Assembly: GCA_937958345.1 (NCBI GenBank)
Contig: CALGNW010000161.1
Coordinates: 1-22,925 of the forward strand
Source of the DNA: an uncultured Neomegalonema sp.
GTDB lineage: Bacteria; Pseudomonadota; Alphaproteobacteria; Rhodobacterales; Rhodobacteraceae
Direction: 5' to 3'
DNA length: 22,925 nt
The position numbers and the translations under genes were made by a program. Each line of letters opens with the position of its first letter. Position 1 is the first letter of the stretch. The notes beneath the pieces were generated by a model. The model saw only the letters and a program-made list of their open reading frames with translations, ran no database searches and was not told the origin of the DNA. Shown here piece by piece: positions 7,404-15,215 of the stretch.

Positions 7404-7903
7404 TAAACGACACCCTCACCGCGCAATAGTTCATCAACTTTGATTTCGTCAGCGTCAAACGCGCTTTTCAGAATGCCGATTGCCTTCCAAGGGTCCGCGT
7501 CGCCGCACATGAATACGTCAAAGGCGGCATATTCAGCCTCTGGCCACGTATGAACGCTGATATGGCTTTCGGCGAGAACAGCCACGCCGCTGACACCCTG
7601 AGGTGAAAACCGGTGGAGATGGATGTGAAGCAGCGTCGCCTTGCAGGCATCAACGCAATCGCGGAATGCGGTTTCGATTGTTTCGATGCAATCAAGGTTC
7701 TTTCCGCCGATCACCTCGATTATCAGGTGCGTACCGGCGTAGACTTTGCCTTCCCGCCGAATGAAATGATCGTCCCGCTCGTCGTCGAGCAAGCGATCCG
7801 TAAGCGATACGATTTTATCATCGTTCCGCGCGTTCTTTTCTTCCGTTTGGGTGGTGCCTGTCGCCAGGTCCATCCCCAGTTGGAAGAGGTGTTGCGTCGC
7901 CAT
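7403..7903 (-). CDS. speD: S-adenosylmethionine decarboxylase proenzyme
   Basis: Decarboxylates S-adenosylmethionine to supply aminopropyl groups for speE. It is a 166-residue short prokaryotic-type proenzyme that cleaves itself to create a pyruvoyl cofactor. The processing motif LAESHISVHTWPE places cleavage between Glu112 and Ser113. GTHLIIEV (57-64) and HIHLHRFSPQGVSGVAVL (93-110) are further family blocks. An N-terminal extension of about 50 residues containing LFQLGMDL is also seen in Rhodobacterales homologues, which supports ATG 7903. AAGGGGG lies about 8 bases before this start. The gene leads the speDE unit and is divergent from the cobalamin-binding regulator. Confidence 0.94.
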   Translation of the reverse strand: MATQHLFQLGMDLATGTTQTEEKNARNDDKIVSLTDRLLDDERDDHFIRREGKVYAGTHLIIEVIGGKNLDCIETIETAFRDCVDACKATLLHIHLHRFSPQGVSGVAVLAESHISVHTWPEAEYAAFDVFMCGDADPWKAIGILKSAFDADEIKVDELLRGEGVV

Positions 7904-8292
7904 CGGCGCGACCCCCTTCTTACCAGTAGATGTTATCCCAGCTCAAAGAAATCCGGCTGAGTGAGACGCGTACCTAAGGAGTAGGTCAGGCCAACGCAAG
8001 GCAAATTTCACACCCAGCGATGGGTAATTCGAGCGCCCGGCGTCTGAATTTACTCGATAAGGACGTATGCGTCTCTTAAAAAAGTTCAGTGAAACCGGAT
8101 GTTTGAGGCGTTATGCGACAATTTGTACATGCAGCCTTCGTTGACACTATCGGAGAAGCTGTGCAGCGTCAGCAGGCTTGAGCAGCAAATTTTTTTTGCT
8201 GCGATCAGAGTTGCACAAGCAACCGGAAATAAAGAGCACCCCCGCGCAGCGATCCGGTTTTCGGGCGGCGGGGAAAGGGAGTGAAACATCGG
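7904..8292. other. divergent control region between speD and the B12-type regulator
   Basis: 389 bases without a gene. On the minus strand, the speD leader holds a small hairpin ACCTA-CTCCT-TAGGT (7986-7972) whose loop, with the next T, can pair with the AAGGGG of the speD ribosome-binding site. On the plus strand, TTGACA at 8141-8146 is a perfect -35 match, but the spaced -10 (CAGCGT) is poor. A TTGTACA lies at 8123-8129, and an A/T inverted repeat lies at 8182-8202. No known riboswitch could be recognised. Confidence 0.4.
8182..8202. repeat. A/T-centred inverted repeat
   Basis: GCAGCAAA (8182-8189) and TTTGCTGC (8195-8202) are perfect complements, with TTTTT between them; the whole is centred on eight consecutive T. 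It lies about 90 bases before the regulator start. No T tract follows either arm, so it is more likely an operator or structured leader than a terminator. Confidence 0.4.
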
Positions 8293-9141
8293 ATGAACGC
8301 CCAATCAATCGGTTTGGTCGATTACGATGCCGGCCGCCGAGCGAACGAAGCTTTGTCCGTTCGGCAGGAAAAACTTCCGGCAGACGCATTGCGCTTGCTG
8401 GCGGAAGAGGTGATTGCGCGTCTCGCGAGCCGGTACACTGAACTTCCGGAACCCGATCTGCAGCCACCGGCGGACAGTGCGATTGATGCGCTCGCAGACG
8501 ACTTACTCGCTCCTGATCAGGAATTGGCTCTGAACAGCGTGCTTGCGTTGAAATCCAGCGGCGTGCCGGGAGATGTTCTGTATCTCGGCTATATCGCTGG
8601 CGCCGCGCGGCGGCTCGGCGACCGATGGGTTCGTGACGAAATCCCGTTTACCGATGTTACAATCGGTGCCGGACGGCTCTACATCATTATGCGGGCGCTT
8701 CGCCGTGCGTTTGTCGATAACGCCGGCGATGTAAAGCAAGGCGCACGGGCGCTGTTTGCCGCTGCTCCGGGAGAAAATCATACGCTGGGCGTTGTCATGG
8801 CAGCAGACATGCTGCGTGAGCGTGGTTGGCACATTGATCTCGAAACAAGCATGGATCACGATGAGCTTATCGAAGCTGCAGCTGCGGGGCGGTATCCGAT
8901 CATCGGTTTGTCAGCGAGCAGCGAAAAGATGATCGTGCCGCTGACACGCCTTATCGCATCGCTACGCATTACCAGCCCGTCGTCCTTGATCTTAATCAGC
9001 GGCGAGTTGACCACGATTGAACCCGATTTGGCGGTCATGGTAGACGCCGACAGCACGGCAGGCGACGCGCCGACAGCCATCCGCGAGCTGGATCGACTGC
9101 TCGCAGAGGCGAAAGCGGGGTCAACCGCAGTCGCCGGTTAA
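8293..9141 (+). CDS. cobalamin-binding domain regulator, PpaA/AerR (SCHIC) type
   Basis: 282 residues. About 70-140 is the helical domain that precedes B12 domains: QELALNSVLALKSSG, LYLGYIAGAARRLGDRWVRDE, then FTDVTIGAGRLY, the pattern of PpaA, AerR and the AppA C-terminus. About 152-260 is a B12-binding Rossmann domain: APGENHTLGVVMAADMLRERGW with His163 in the position of the cobalamin-ligating histidine (standard DxHxxG here is ENHTLG), then GLSASSE near 206 and ISGELTT near 230. No DNA-binding domain is visible, so it probably acts by binding a partner transcription factor, as AerR does with CrtJ, or as a light/B12 or redox sensor. No photosynthesis genes are in the window. GTG 8281 is an alternative start; ATG 8293 has AAGGGAG about 11 bases upstream. 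Confidence 0.75.
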   Translation: MNAQSIGLVDYDAGRRANEALSVRQEKLPADALRLLAEEVIARLASRYTELPEPDLQPPADSAIDALADDLLAPDQELALNSVLALKSSGVPGDVLYLGYIAGAARRLGDRWVRDEIPFTDVTIGAGRLYIIMRALRRAFVDNAGDVKQGARALFAAAPGENHTLGVVMAADMLRERGWHIDLETSMDHDELIEAAAAGRYPIIGLSASSEKMIVPLTRLIASLRITSPSSLILISGELTTIEPDLAVMVDADSTAGDAPTAIRELDRLLAEAKAGSTAVAG

Positions 9142-9173
9142 AAGGGTAATCCTCTCAACGCACATCCGGTCTT

Positions 9174-9794
9174 TCAGAGTGTTGCGCCGATTTCGATGCG
9201 CTCGTCTTCGATAATAACGTGGACCGTCGCACCCAATTTTTTCGCGATCTCATGCGTCAGGAACAGGCTGGATTGCTTGGCGTCAATTTCAGTCAATGCA
9301 GCGCCATTACGCAAAATTGCGGCTGACGTTTCCTGCATCTGTGCCTTTGGACCCTCAGCGGAAATCATCAGACTGGTTGCGCCCTCTTTGCGTGCGCCGA
9401 CATGAAGCGTTCCGCCCCTCGGCAGAGATTCGAAACCGATGAGGATGAAGTTCAGGAGTAATTTGACGGCCTCTTTGTCCAGCATGACCGCGCCTGCGCG
9501 CCAATCCAAAGCCACTGGCGTGCCGCCGGTCAGCGACTCTGCCAATTCCTTTGCATCATCGAGCGGGATGCTTTCAGCCATTGATCCTGCAACGCCAAAG
9601 CAGATGCGCATGAATTGAAGTTTGGCCGAGGCGGATGCAGCACTCGATCTGATCAGGTTCATCGCCATCGTTCGCATTTCGGCGTCCTGCTCGTCGGCAA
9701 GAATTTCCAGTCCGTTATTGACGGCACTGACGGGGCTGATGAGGTCGTGGCAAATGCGTGAGCTAAGCAGAGTAGCAAGTGTCAGGTCGGTCAT
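9174..9794 (-). CDS. chpT: histidine phosphotransferase ChpT
   Basis: Carries phosphate from the hybrid kinase CckA to CtrA and CpdR in the alphaproteobacterial cell-cycle or motility relay. 206 residues: an N-terminal helical hairpin with the phospho-accepting His16 in SSRICHDLISPVSAVNNGLE, and a C-terminal part with a degenerate histidine-kinase ATPase fold (LTHEIAKKLGATVHV near residue 180) lacking ATP-binding glycine boxes, as expected for this family. It is the only gene of its direction here until the secretion genes 166 bases upstream, and it converges on the B12-type regulator with a 32-base gap. GGTGGAG lies about 11 bases before ATG 9794. CtrA and CckA are not in the window. Confidence 0.9.
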   Translation of the reverse strand: MTDLTLATLLSSRICHDLISPVSAVNNGLEILADEQDAEMRTMAMNLIRSSAASASAKLQFMRICFGVAGSMAESIPLDDAKELAESLTGGTPVALDWRAGAVMLDKEAVKLLLNFILIGFESLPRGGTLHVGARKEGATSLMISAEGPKAQMQETSAAILRNGAALTEIDAKQSSLFLTHEIAKKLGATVHVIIEDERIEIGATL

Positions 9795-9960
9795 TCTTGT
9801 TTGTACTCCACCTTGGCGTGTGTCACCGTTGCGCGTCTGGCATATTGAATTATCGTTTAACGTCCGCGAAACGCATACACGATTAACGAACTAAGATGAA
9901 CGAAGTGTTGCGAATTACGTCGCTCGTTAAAAACGTTTAGCGGATGCGTTTACGCCCTGT

Positions 9961-11289
9961 TTATTGCTCGTTCCCGGCTCTGGCAAAGTTGTCGGCCAAC
10001 GGCTTGAGAATATAGCTCATTGGCGTTCGCTTGTCTGTCTCGATAAAAATTTCGGCAGGTAAACCGGGAACAAGCTTGTTTTCGCTCCCGAGTTTTCCGC
10101 GCTCGTCTTCCGACAACAAGACCTCGACCGCAAAGAATGGCGCGCCCGTGATTTCATCGATCTTGCGATCATAAGAGATATTGACGACGGTCCCGTTCAG
10201 CTCGGGTGTTGTGCGCTGATTGAAGGTGCTGAACCGAACGCGAGCCGGACCATCGAGTTTAACCTGGTCACGCTTGGTTGGATCTACTTTTGCCTCCAGA
10301 ACTAACCTGTCGGTTGTAGGGACGATCATCATTATAGGTTGGCCGGGGGAAACCACTGCACCGGCAGCGAAGACGGTCAGGTCCTGTACAACACCGGCTT
10401 GCGGCGATACGAGCTGAATTTTTCGGATGCTCTCGTCCGCCACGACAATGCGCTGTTCGATTTCGTTAATGCGTCCTTGGACGTCCCGCAGTTCGGCTAT
10501 TGCTTCTTCGCGCCGGCTTTCGCGCAGGCGCGTCATCTCGATCCGGGTTTCCTGAATTTGCCGTGTCAGACGCGATGTGTTTGATTCCAGCGCGCCGATT
10601 TCGCCCTCTATCCGTGCCTTCTCGCGCAGAATTTCCTGCAGCCGCGTCTCTGTCGTCAGTCCCTGATCGAGCAACGTCTGTACGCGGACGCGTTCTCCTT
10701 CGACCGAGATAAGCTGACTTTGGAACGAGTTGATCCTCGACGCTGAACCGGCAATCTCGTTTTGGATTTGCCCGACACGTTCGCGCATTTGCGCCGCCTG
10801 CTGTCTGTATCCGGCGAGGCGCGCTGCAAAAAGGCTTCGCTGATCGCTGACCACTTTAGAGCTTTCACCTCCGCTGCGTTCCTTTTCCAGCAGGGCCGGC
10901 GGGAAGGAGAGTGTGCGGCTGCTGTCCCGTTCCGCCAGCAGGCGCACCTTGCGCGCGGCGAGTTCCGTTATCTGGCTTTCGAGAATGGCGCGTGTTGCGT
11001 CTTGAGTGATCTGTTCAAGCCGCAACAGCGGTTGACCCAACTTGACCTCCTCGCCTTCGCGAACAAAAATCTCACCGACAACGCCGCCCTCTGGATGCTG
11101 TACGGGCTTTTGCTTGGTTTCGACGCGGAGTTCCCCCGACGCGACGACCGCGCCGCTGATCTCGGTGTGCGTTGCCCACCAGCCGCCGCCGCCGAACAAA
11201 GCGGCGATGATTATTGTTCCGGCGAAGATGTGTTTCCCGGCTTTCCATTTTTTTGGATCATGGGCGTAGTTTTTTCTCGACGGTCTCAT
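9961..11289 (-). CDS. HlyD-family type I secretion membrane fusion protein
   Basis: Periplasmic adaptor linking an inner-membrane ABC exporter to an outer-membrane TolC-like channel. 442 residues, normal for the PrtE/PrsE/HlyD group. One membrane helix at about 20-38 (HIFAGTIIIAALFGGGGWW) follows a basic cytoplasmic tail. A lipoyl-like half motif is at about 56-95 (QHPEGGVVGEIFVREGEEVKLGQPLLRL). A long coiled coil is at about 100-290, rich in Glu, Arg and Gln heptads. The second lipoyl half is IQLVSPQAGVVQDLTVFAAGAVVSPGQP, and a beta barrel lies near 330-420. Its ATG overlaps the stop of the exporter gene by four bases, so both are made together. Confidence 0.92.
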   Translation of the reverse strand: MRPSRKNYAHDPKKWKAGKHIFAGTIIIAALFGGGGWWATHTEISGAVVASGELRVETKQKPVQHPEGGVVGEIFVREGEEVKLGQPLLRLEQITQDATRAILESQITELAARKVRLLAERDSSRTLSFPPALLEKERSGGESSKVVSDQRSLFAARLAGYRQQAAQMRERVGQIQNEIAGSASRINSFQSQLISVEGERVRVQTLLDQGLTTETRLQEILREKARIEGEIGALESNTSRLTRQIQETRIEMTRLRESRREEAIAELRDVQGRINEIEQRIVVADESIRKIQLVSPQAGVVQDLTVFAAGAVVSPGQPIMMIVPTTDRLVLEAKVDPTKRDQVKLDGPARVRFSTFNQRTTPELNGTVVNISYDRKIDEITGAPFFAVEVLLSEDERGKLGSENKLVPGLPAEIFIETDKRTPMSYILKPLADNFARAGNEQ

Positions 11290-13028
11290 TGCGCACTCCC
11301 TGCCGCAACGCGATTGATCGGGGTTACCTGGCCATGATTTGACGTCGTTTGCCGCAACACCTCGTCGCGCGGACCAAAGGCTTGTTGCTGACCCTCCTTT
11401 AGGACCAGCAACTTATCACAGGCAGCAATGGCACTCGGACGGTGCGCCATAACGATCACCGCGCATCCGCGTTCTTTTGCGTCGCGGATGGCTTGCACCA
11501 GCGTTGCCTCTCCTTCGGCATCGAGGTTGGCATTCGGTTCATCGAACACGAGCAGCGGCGGTTCGCCATAAAGCGCGCGCGCCAGCCCGACCCGCTGGCG
11601 CTGTCCGCCCGAAAGCTGTCCTCCGCCCTCACCGATTTCTGTGTCATAACCGTTCGGCAGGCCGACAATCATTTTGTGTGCGCCAGCGCGGCGCGCCGCC
11701 TCGACGACTTCGCTTTCATTCATTTCGGGCGAAAGGCGCGCAATGTTCTGCGCGATTGTACCGGCGAAAAGTCCGACGTCTTGCGGCAGATATCCGATCC
11801 GTTGGCCGAGTTCGGTTTCTTCCCACTGATCCAGTGTTGCCCCGTCGAAACGGACCTCGCCTGCCAGTGGTTGCCACACGCCGGTCAGCGCACGGGCGAG
11901 TGTTGACTTTCCACTGGCGCTGGGGCCGATCACGCCAACGGCTTCACCGGGGCCAACGCTGAACGACACGCCGCGTATGATCGGCGTGCGCTCGCCGGGA
12001 GGTGCGACGGCCAGATTGCTGACATCCAGTTTGGCCTGCGGATCAGGGAGGGTTGTTTTGGCTTCGCTGACCGGCGTCATTGCGAAGAATTCCTGAAGCG
12101 CCCTTGCCCCGTGCCGTGCCCGCACAAATACACGCCAGTTCGCGATAGCCTGATCCACAGGAGCCAGTGCACGGCCCATCAGGATCGACGCAGCGATCAT
12201 CATTCCGGGCGAGATTTCCTGCTTTACAGCCAGCCAAGCACCAACGGCCAGAATGGCTGATTGCAGAAACATGCGAAATGTTTTTGCAAATGTCTGAAAG
12301 AATCCGGCGCGGGTCGAGTGTTGCATCTGCGCGCCGAGCGCGTTGCCCCGCATTTCGCCCCAACGTCCCCGTGCTGCGGAACCCATGCCGAGCGCACGCA
12401 CAGTCTCGGCGTCGCGCCTCATCGAGTCGGCAAACTTCTCGCTTTCAGCAGCTGCCACACGCGATTCGACTTCCGGTTCCCGTGTCATCATCTGGTTCAG
12501 AAGTGCGATGAAGAACAGCAGAACCGCGGCGGCGAGCGAGAATGCGCCGAGGATCGGATGGAACATAAAGATCGCAGCGAGATAGATGGGAACCCACGGC
12601 GCATCGAAAAAGGCAAAAGGCGCATTGCCGGAAAGGAACTGCTGGATCGACTCGAGATCGCGCATCGCGGCGGCAGGTTTTGCCCGTTCGGCGGGGGAAA
12701 GAGAGCGGCGCATGACGCCGTCAAAAACGCGCCCGTCTAACATTGCCTGAAACCGTGCCCCCGCATTCGCCAAAATGCGTCCGCGCAGAAAGTCCAGAAT
12801 GCCCATCACCGCAAATAATCCGGCGACCAATGCGAACAAAACCCAAAGCGTTTCTTTGCTGCCGCTCGCCAGAACGCGGTCATATACCTGCAGCATAAAC
12901 ATGGGGCCGGTCAGCATGAGTAGGTTGACGAAACAGCTGAAAATTCCGGCGACAACGAACAAACCGCGCGCAGACCAAAATGCCCGGCGGTATTCCGCAC
13001 GGCCTTTAGCGAGTTGAGGTGACATCAT
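11286..13028 (-). CDS. type I secretion system permease/ATPase (PrsD/AprD type)
   Basis: Inner-membrane ABC exporter that powers one-step secretion of a protein substrate. 580 residues from the chosen start. A six-helix membrane domain covers about 20-300, with MLQVYDRVLASGSKETLW near 45-62, the hallmark of this subfamily. The ATPase domain has Walker A GPSASGKST at 368-376, Q-loop PQDVGLF near 415, signature LSGGQRQRV at 472-480, Walker B LLVFDEPNANLD at 492-503 and H-loop AHRPS at 528-532. The frame is open to an ATG at 13103, but that extension is proline-rich and unlike the family; tandem ATGs at 13028 and 13025 fit better, although the ribosome-binding site is weak. No TolC-like gene and no RTX or other substrate is nearby. 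Confidence 0.92.
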   Translation of the reverse strand: MMSPQLAKGRAEYRRAFWSARGLFVVAGIFSCFVNLLMLTGPMFMLQVYDRVLASGSKETLWVLFALVAGLFAVMGILDFLRGRILANAGARFQAMLDGRVFDGVMRRSLSPAERAKPAAAMRDLESIQQFLSGNAPFAFFDAPWVPIYLAAIFMFHPILGAFSLAAAVLLFFIALLNQMMTREPEVESRVAAAESEKFADSMRRDAETVRALGMGSAARGRWGEMRGNALGAQMQHSTRAGFFQTFAKTFRMFLQSAILAVGAWLAVKQEISPGMMIAASILMGRALAPVDQAIANWRVFVRARHGARALQEFFAMTPVSEAKTTLPDPQAKLDVSNLAVAPPGERTPIIRGVSFSVGPGEAVGVIGPSASGKSTLARALTGVWQPLAGEVRFDGATLDQWEETELGQRIGYLPQDVGLFAGTIAQNIARLSPEMNESEVVEAARRAGAHKMIVGLPNGYDTEIGEGGGQLSGGQRQRVGLARALYGEPPLLVFDEPNANLDAEGEATLVQAIRDAKERGCAVIVMAHRPSAIAACDKLLVLKEGQQQAFGPRDEVLRQTTSNHGQVTPINRVAAGSAQ

Positions 13029-13194
13029 TTTGGCGCTTTCATTCCCAATCCGGTGCGGTCCGACACCTTTTGCCGGTTGTGAGGGCCGAAAACCTCCGCA
13101 CAAACCGACAAGACACTGCCATGTCCTAGTATTTCGTAACCATTCTTACCGTGACATTACGAACGGATGCCGGGCGTTGCCGGAGCGCACGACC

Positions 13195-13356
13195 CTAGAC
13201 GTATGAAAACGCGGTAATCACACCAAATACAACCACTGAAATGACGATACCCGCCACCAATCCCTTGTGAATGCAGTCAGCGGTTTTTTGTCCGCGCGTG
13301 CGAAAGACAAAAAAGGCGACTGCGAAAGAGATTAAAAAGAGCGCGATTATCGGCAT
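13195..13356 (-). CDS. 53-residue membrane protein of unknown function
   Basis: A short reading frame that begins MPIIALFLISFAVAFFVF, has a basic, Cys-containing middle (RTRGQKTADCIHKG) and a second hydrophobic stretch (LVAGIVISVVVFGVITAFSY). It would span the membrane twice as a helical hairpin, with the positively charged loop predicted in the cytoplasm. The alternation of hydrophobic helices and charged loop, and its place in a 300-base gap between the secretion genes and ftsB on the same strand, argue that it is real. The ribosome-binding site is weak (CGGA). I do not recognise the family and assign no function. Confidence 0.55.
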   Translation of the reverse strand: MPIIALFLISFAVAFFVFRTRGQKTADCIHKGLVAGIVISVVVFGVITAFSYV

Positions 13357-13411
13357 TTCTATCCGTTCTAATTGTCAGGTTGATTGTTTGAGACGCGGGG
13401 CAGATAGCTGA

Positions 13412-13723
13412 TCAGTCGGTAATGAGGAATACTTCCTCGCGGCCAATCATGCCCAGCACGTCGCGCGCGCGTTCGTCGAGCAAGTCTAGGTCGAGTGCTT
13501 CGGCGCGCAATCCGGCATTCCGTTTACGCAGCGCGTCCTCTCGTTCCCGCAAGCCGGCGATTTCACGTTCCTGCGCGGCGGAGTCCCGTTGGGTTTTTTC
13601 CAGCGCAATATGCCCGTAATTGCCGGTAAATATCTGCAAGCTGAAGAACCAAAGCACCGCGAGCAGTGCCACCGGCAAGGCCAGTGACACTAGAAATCCG
13701 CTAAATTTACGAAGGTTCACCAT
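13412..13723 (-). CDS. ftsB: septum formation initiator FtsB/DivIC family protein
   Basis: Bitopic division protein expected to join the FtsQ-FtsL complex at the septum. 103 residues from the chosen start: a short cytoplasmic basic N-terminus, one membrane helix (FLVSLALPVALLAVLWFFSL, about 8-27), a coiled coil (about 40-75, QEREIAGLREREDALRKRN) and a C-terminal LDLLDERARDVLGMIGREEVFL typical of the family. An ATG at 13735 overlapping the eno stop would add four residues (MRSR) but has no ribosome-binding site; ATG 13723 has GAGG six bases upstream and gives the usual MVNL-type beginning. It follows eno by 11 bases, the conserved eno-ftsB pairing of many Proteobacteria. Confidence 0.88.
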   Translation of the reverse strand: MVNLRKFSGFLVSLALPVALLAVLWFFSLQIFTGNYGHIALEKTQRDSAAQEREIAGLREREDALRKRNAGLRAEALDLDLLDERARDVLGMIGREEVFLITD

Positions 13724-13729
13724 CCGTGA

Positions 13730-13733
13730 CCTC
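13730..13733 (-). promoter_or_regulatory. ribosome-binding site deciding the ftsB start
   Basis: GAGG on the minus strand, six bases before ATG 13723. It lies at and inside the alternative ATG 13735 and so supports the shorter protein. Confidence 0.6.
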
Positions 13734-13734
13734 A

Positions 13735-15006
13735 TTAGGTAAGTAAGCTTGGTCCACCGTACACTGCCGCGTTGCCCAAGTCTTCCTCAATGCGAATCAG
13801 TTGGTTATACTTGGCGAGCCGATCCGAGCGTGCGAGCGAACCCGTTTTGATCTGACCGCAATTCGTTGCGACGGCTAGGTCCGCGATCGTGGCATCCTCG
13901 GTTTCCCCAGACCGGTGGGACATTACCGCCGTATAGCGCGCCTTGTGCGCCATATTTACGGCCTCCAGCGTTTCAGATAACGACCCGATCTGATTAACCT
14001 TCACAAGGATCGAATTCGCGATACCGCCCTCGATACCTTGCTTCAGGCGCGTTGGATTGGTGACGAAGAGATCATCGCCGACCAGTTGACAACGATCGCC
14101 GATTTTTTCGGTCAGCACTTTCCAGCCCTCCCAGTCATCCTCGTCCAATCCGTCTTCAATGGAGATAATCGGATAGCTGTCACAAAGCGCCGCGTAGTAA
14201 TCAGCCATTTCGCCGGACGACAGGATCTTGTCCTCACCTTTTAGATGATATTTGCCGTCCTTGTAGAATTCGGACGAGGCGGCATCGAGCGCGAGGGCCA
14301 CTTGCTCGCCGGGTTTGTAACCGGCCTTTTCAATCGACTTCATGATGAAATCGAGCGCATCGCGGGTCGAGCCGATATTCGGTGCGAACCCGCCCTCGTC
14401 GCCGACATTCGTATTGTGGCCGGCGGCTTTTAGTTCGGCTTTCAGAGTGTGGAAGATTTCGGCCCCCCAGCGTACCGCTTCGCGCATGTTTTCGGCGGCT
14501 ACGGGCATCACCATGAATTCCTGAATATCAATCGGGTTATCCGCGTGTTCACCGCCATTGATGATGTTCATCATCGGGCAGGGCAATACATGCGCGGATA
14601 CGCCGCCGATATAGCGATAGAGCGGCAGGCCGACGCTGTCCGCAGCAGCCTTGGCAGCGGCGAGCGAGACACCGAGGATCGCGTTTGCGCCGATGCGGTT
14701 CTTGTTCGGGGTTCCGTCCAGTTCGATCATCGACGCGTCGATCATCGCCTGATTAGTAGCGTCGACACCGGCGAGCGCATCGAAAATTTCGCCGTTTACC
14801 GCCTCGACGGCTTTCAGCACGCCCTTGCCCATGTAACGATCCCCGCCGTCGCGGAGTTCGACCGCCTCGTGCGCGCCCGTGGAAGCACCCGACGGGACAG
14901 CGGCGCGGCCCAGCGAGCCGTCCTCGAGCAATACTTCGACTTCGACCGTCGGGTTGCCCCGACTATCCAGAATTTCGCGGCCAATGATGTCGATAATCGC
15001 GCTCAT
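13735..15006 (-). CDS. eno: enolase (phosphopyruvate hydratase)
   Basis: Converts 2-phosphoglycerate to phosphoenolpyruvate in glycolysis and gluconeogenesis. 423 residues, the usual bacterial length. Visible: SAIIDIIGREILDSRGNPTVEVEV at the N-terminus (partly shown by IDIIGREILDSRGNPT), GASTGAHEAVELRD, the metal ligand Asp in IEDGLDEDDWEGW and GDDLFVTN, the catalytic lysine in SILVKVNQIGSL near residue 338, and SHRSGETED near 366. The open frame extends to an ATG at 15075, but AGGAG seven bases before ATG 15006 and the conserved MSAI start decide for the shorter form. It is transcribed with ftsB. Rhodobacterales often have pyruvate dehydrogenase genes next; here the small membrane protein and secretion genes follow instead. 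Confidence 0.96.
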   Translation of the reverse strand: MSAIIDIIGREILDSRGNPTVEVEVLLEDGSLGRAAVPSGASTGAHEAVELRDGGDRYMGKGVLKAVEAVNGEIFDALAGVDATNQAMIDASMIELDGTPNKNRIGANAILGVSLAAAKAAADSVGLPLYRYIGGVSAHVLPCPMMNIINGGEHADNPIDIQEFMVMPVAAENMREAVRWGAEIFHTLKAELKAAGHNTNVGDEGGFAPNIGSTRDALDFIMKSIEKAGYKPGEQVALALDAASSEFYKDGKYHLKGEDKILSSGEMADYYAALCDSYPIISIEDGLDEDDWEGWKVLTEKIGDRCQLVGDDLFVTNPTRLKQGIEGGIANSILVKVNQIGSLSETLEAVNMAHKARYTAVMSHRSGETEDATIADLAVATNCGQIKTGSLARSDRLAKYNQLIRIEEDLGNAAVYGGPSLLT

Positions 15007-15160
15007 GCGGTGTCTCCTGATTTGCTTTGAGACGGAATACCGCAGCGCAGCAAAAAAGGGAAGTGACGCAGGCATGTCGCTTCCTAGTTGATGTCACCTC
15101 GTTGAACGAGGGAAGGGATTATCGCCGACGCCGGACGCTCATGCCCGCCAAACAGGGCTA

Positions 15161-15191
15161 TAAAAAAGGGCTCCGCCGCAGCGGAGCCCTT
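15161..15191 (-). terminator. strong intrinsic terminator after livK
   Basis: An 11-pair perfect stem: AAGGGCTCCGC (15166-15176) and GCGGAGCCCTT (15181-15191) around a four-base loop. On the minus strand it is followed directly by a run of six T (15166-15161). It lies 24 bases after the livK stop and closes the transporter cluster, separating it from the eno unit. Confidence 0.92.
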
Positions 15192-15215
15192 CATGATCAT
15201 GTCAGTGCCAGCGTC

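Noticed and set aside
7931..7940. DnaA-box-like TTATCCCA in the speD leader
   Set aside because: It is a single imperfect copy with no cluster, no AT-rich unwinding element and no origin-associated gene.
9795..9960. Possible CtrA sites upstream of chpT
   Set aside because: Several TTAA-containing words occur, but none has the TTAA-N7-TTAA spacing.
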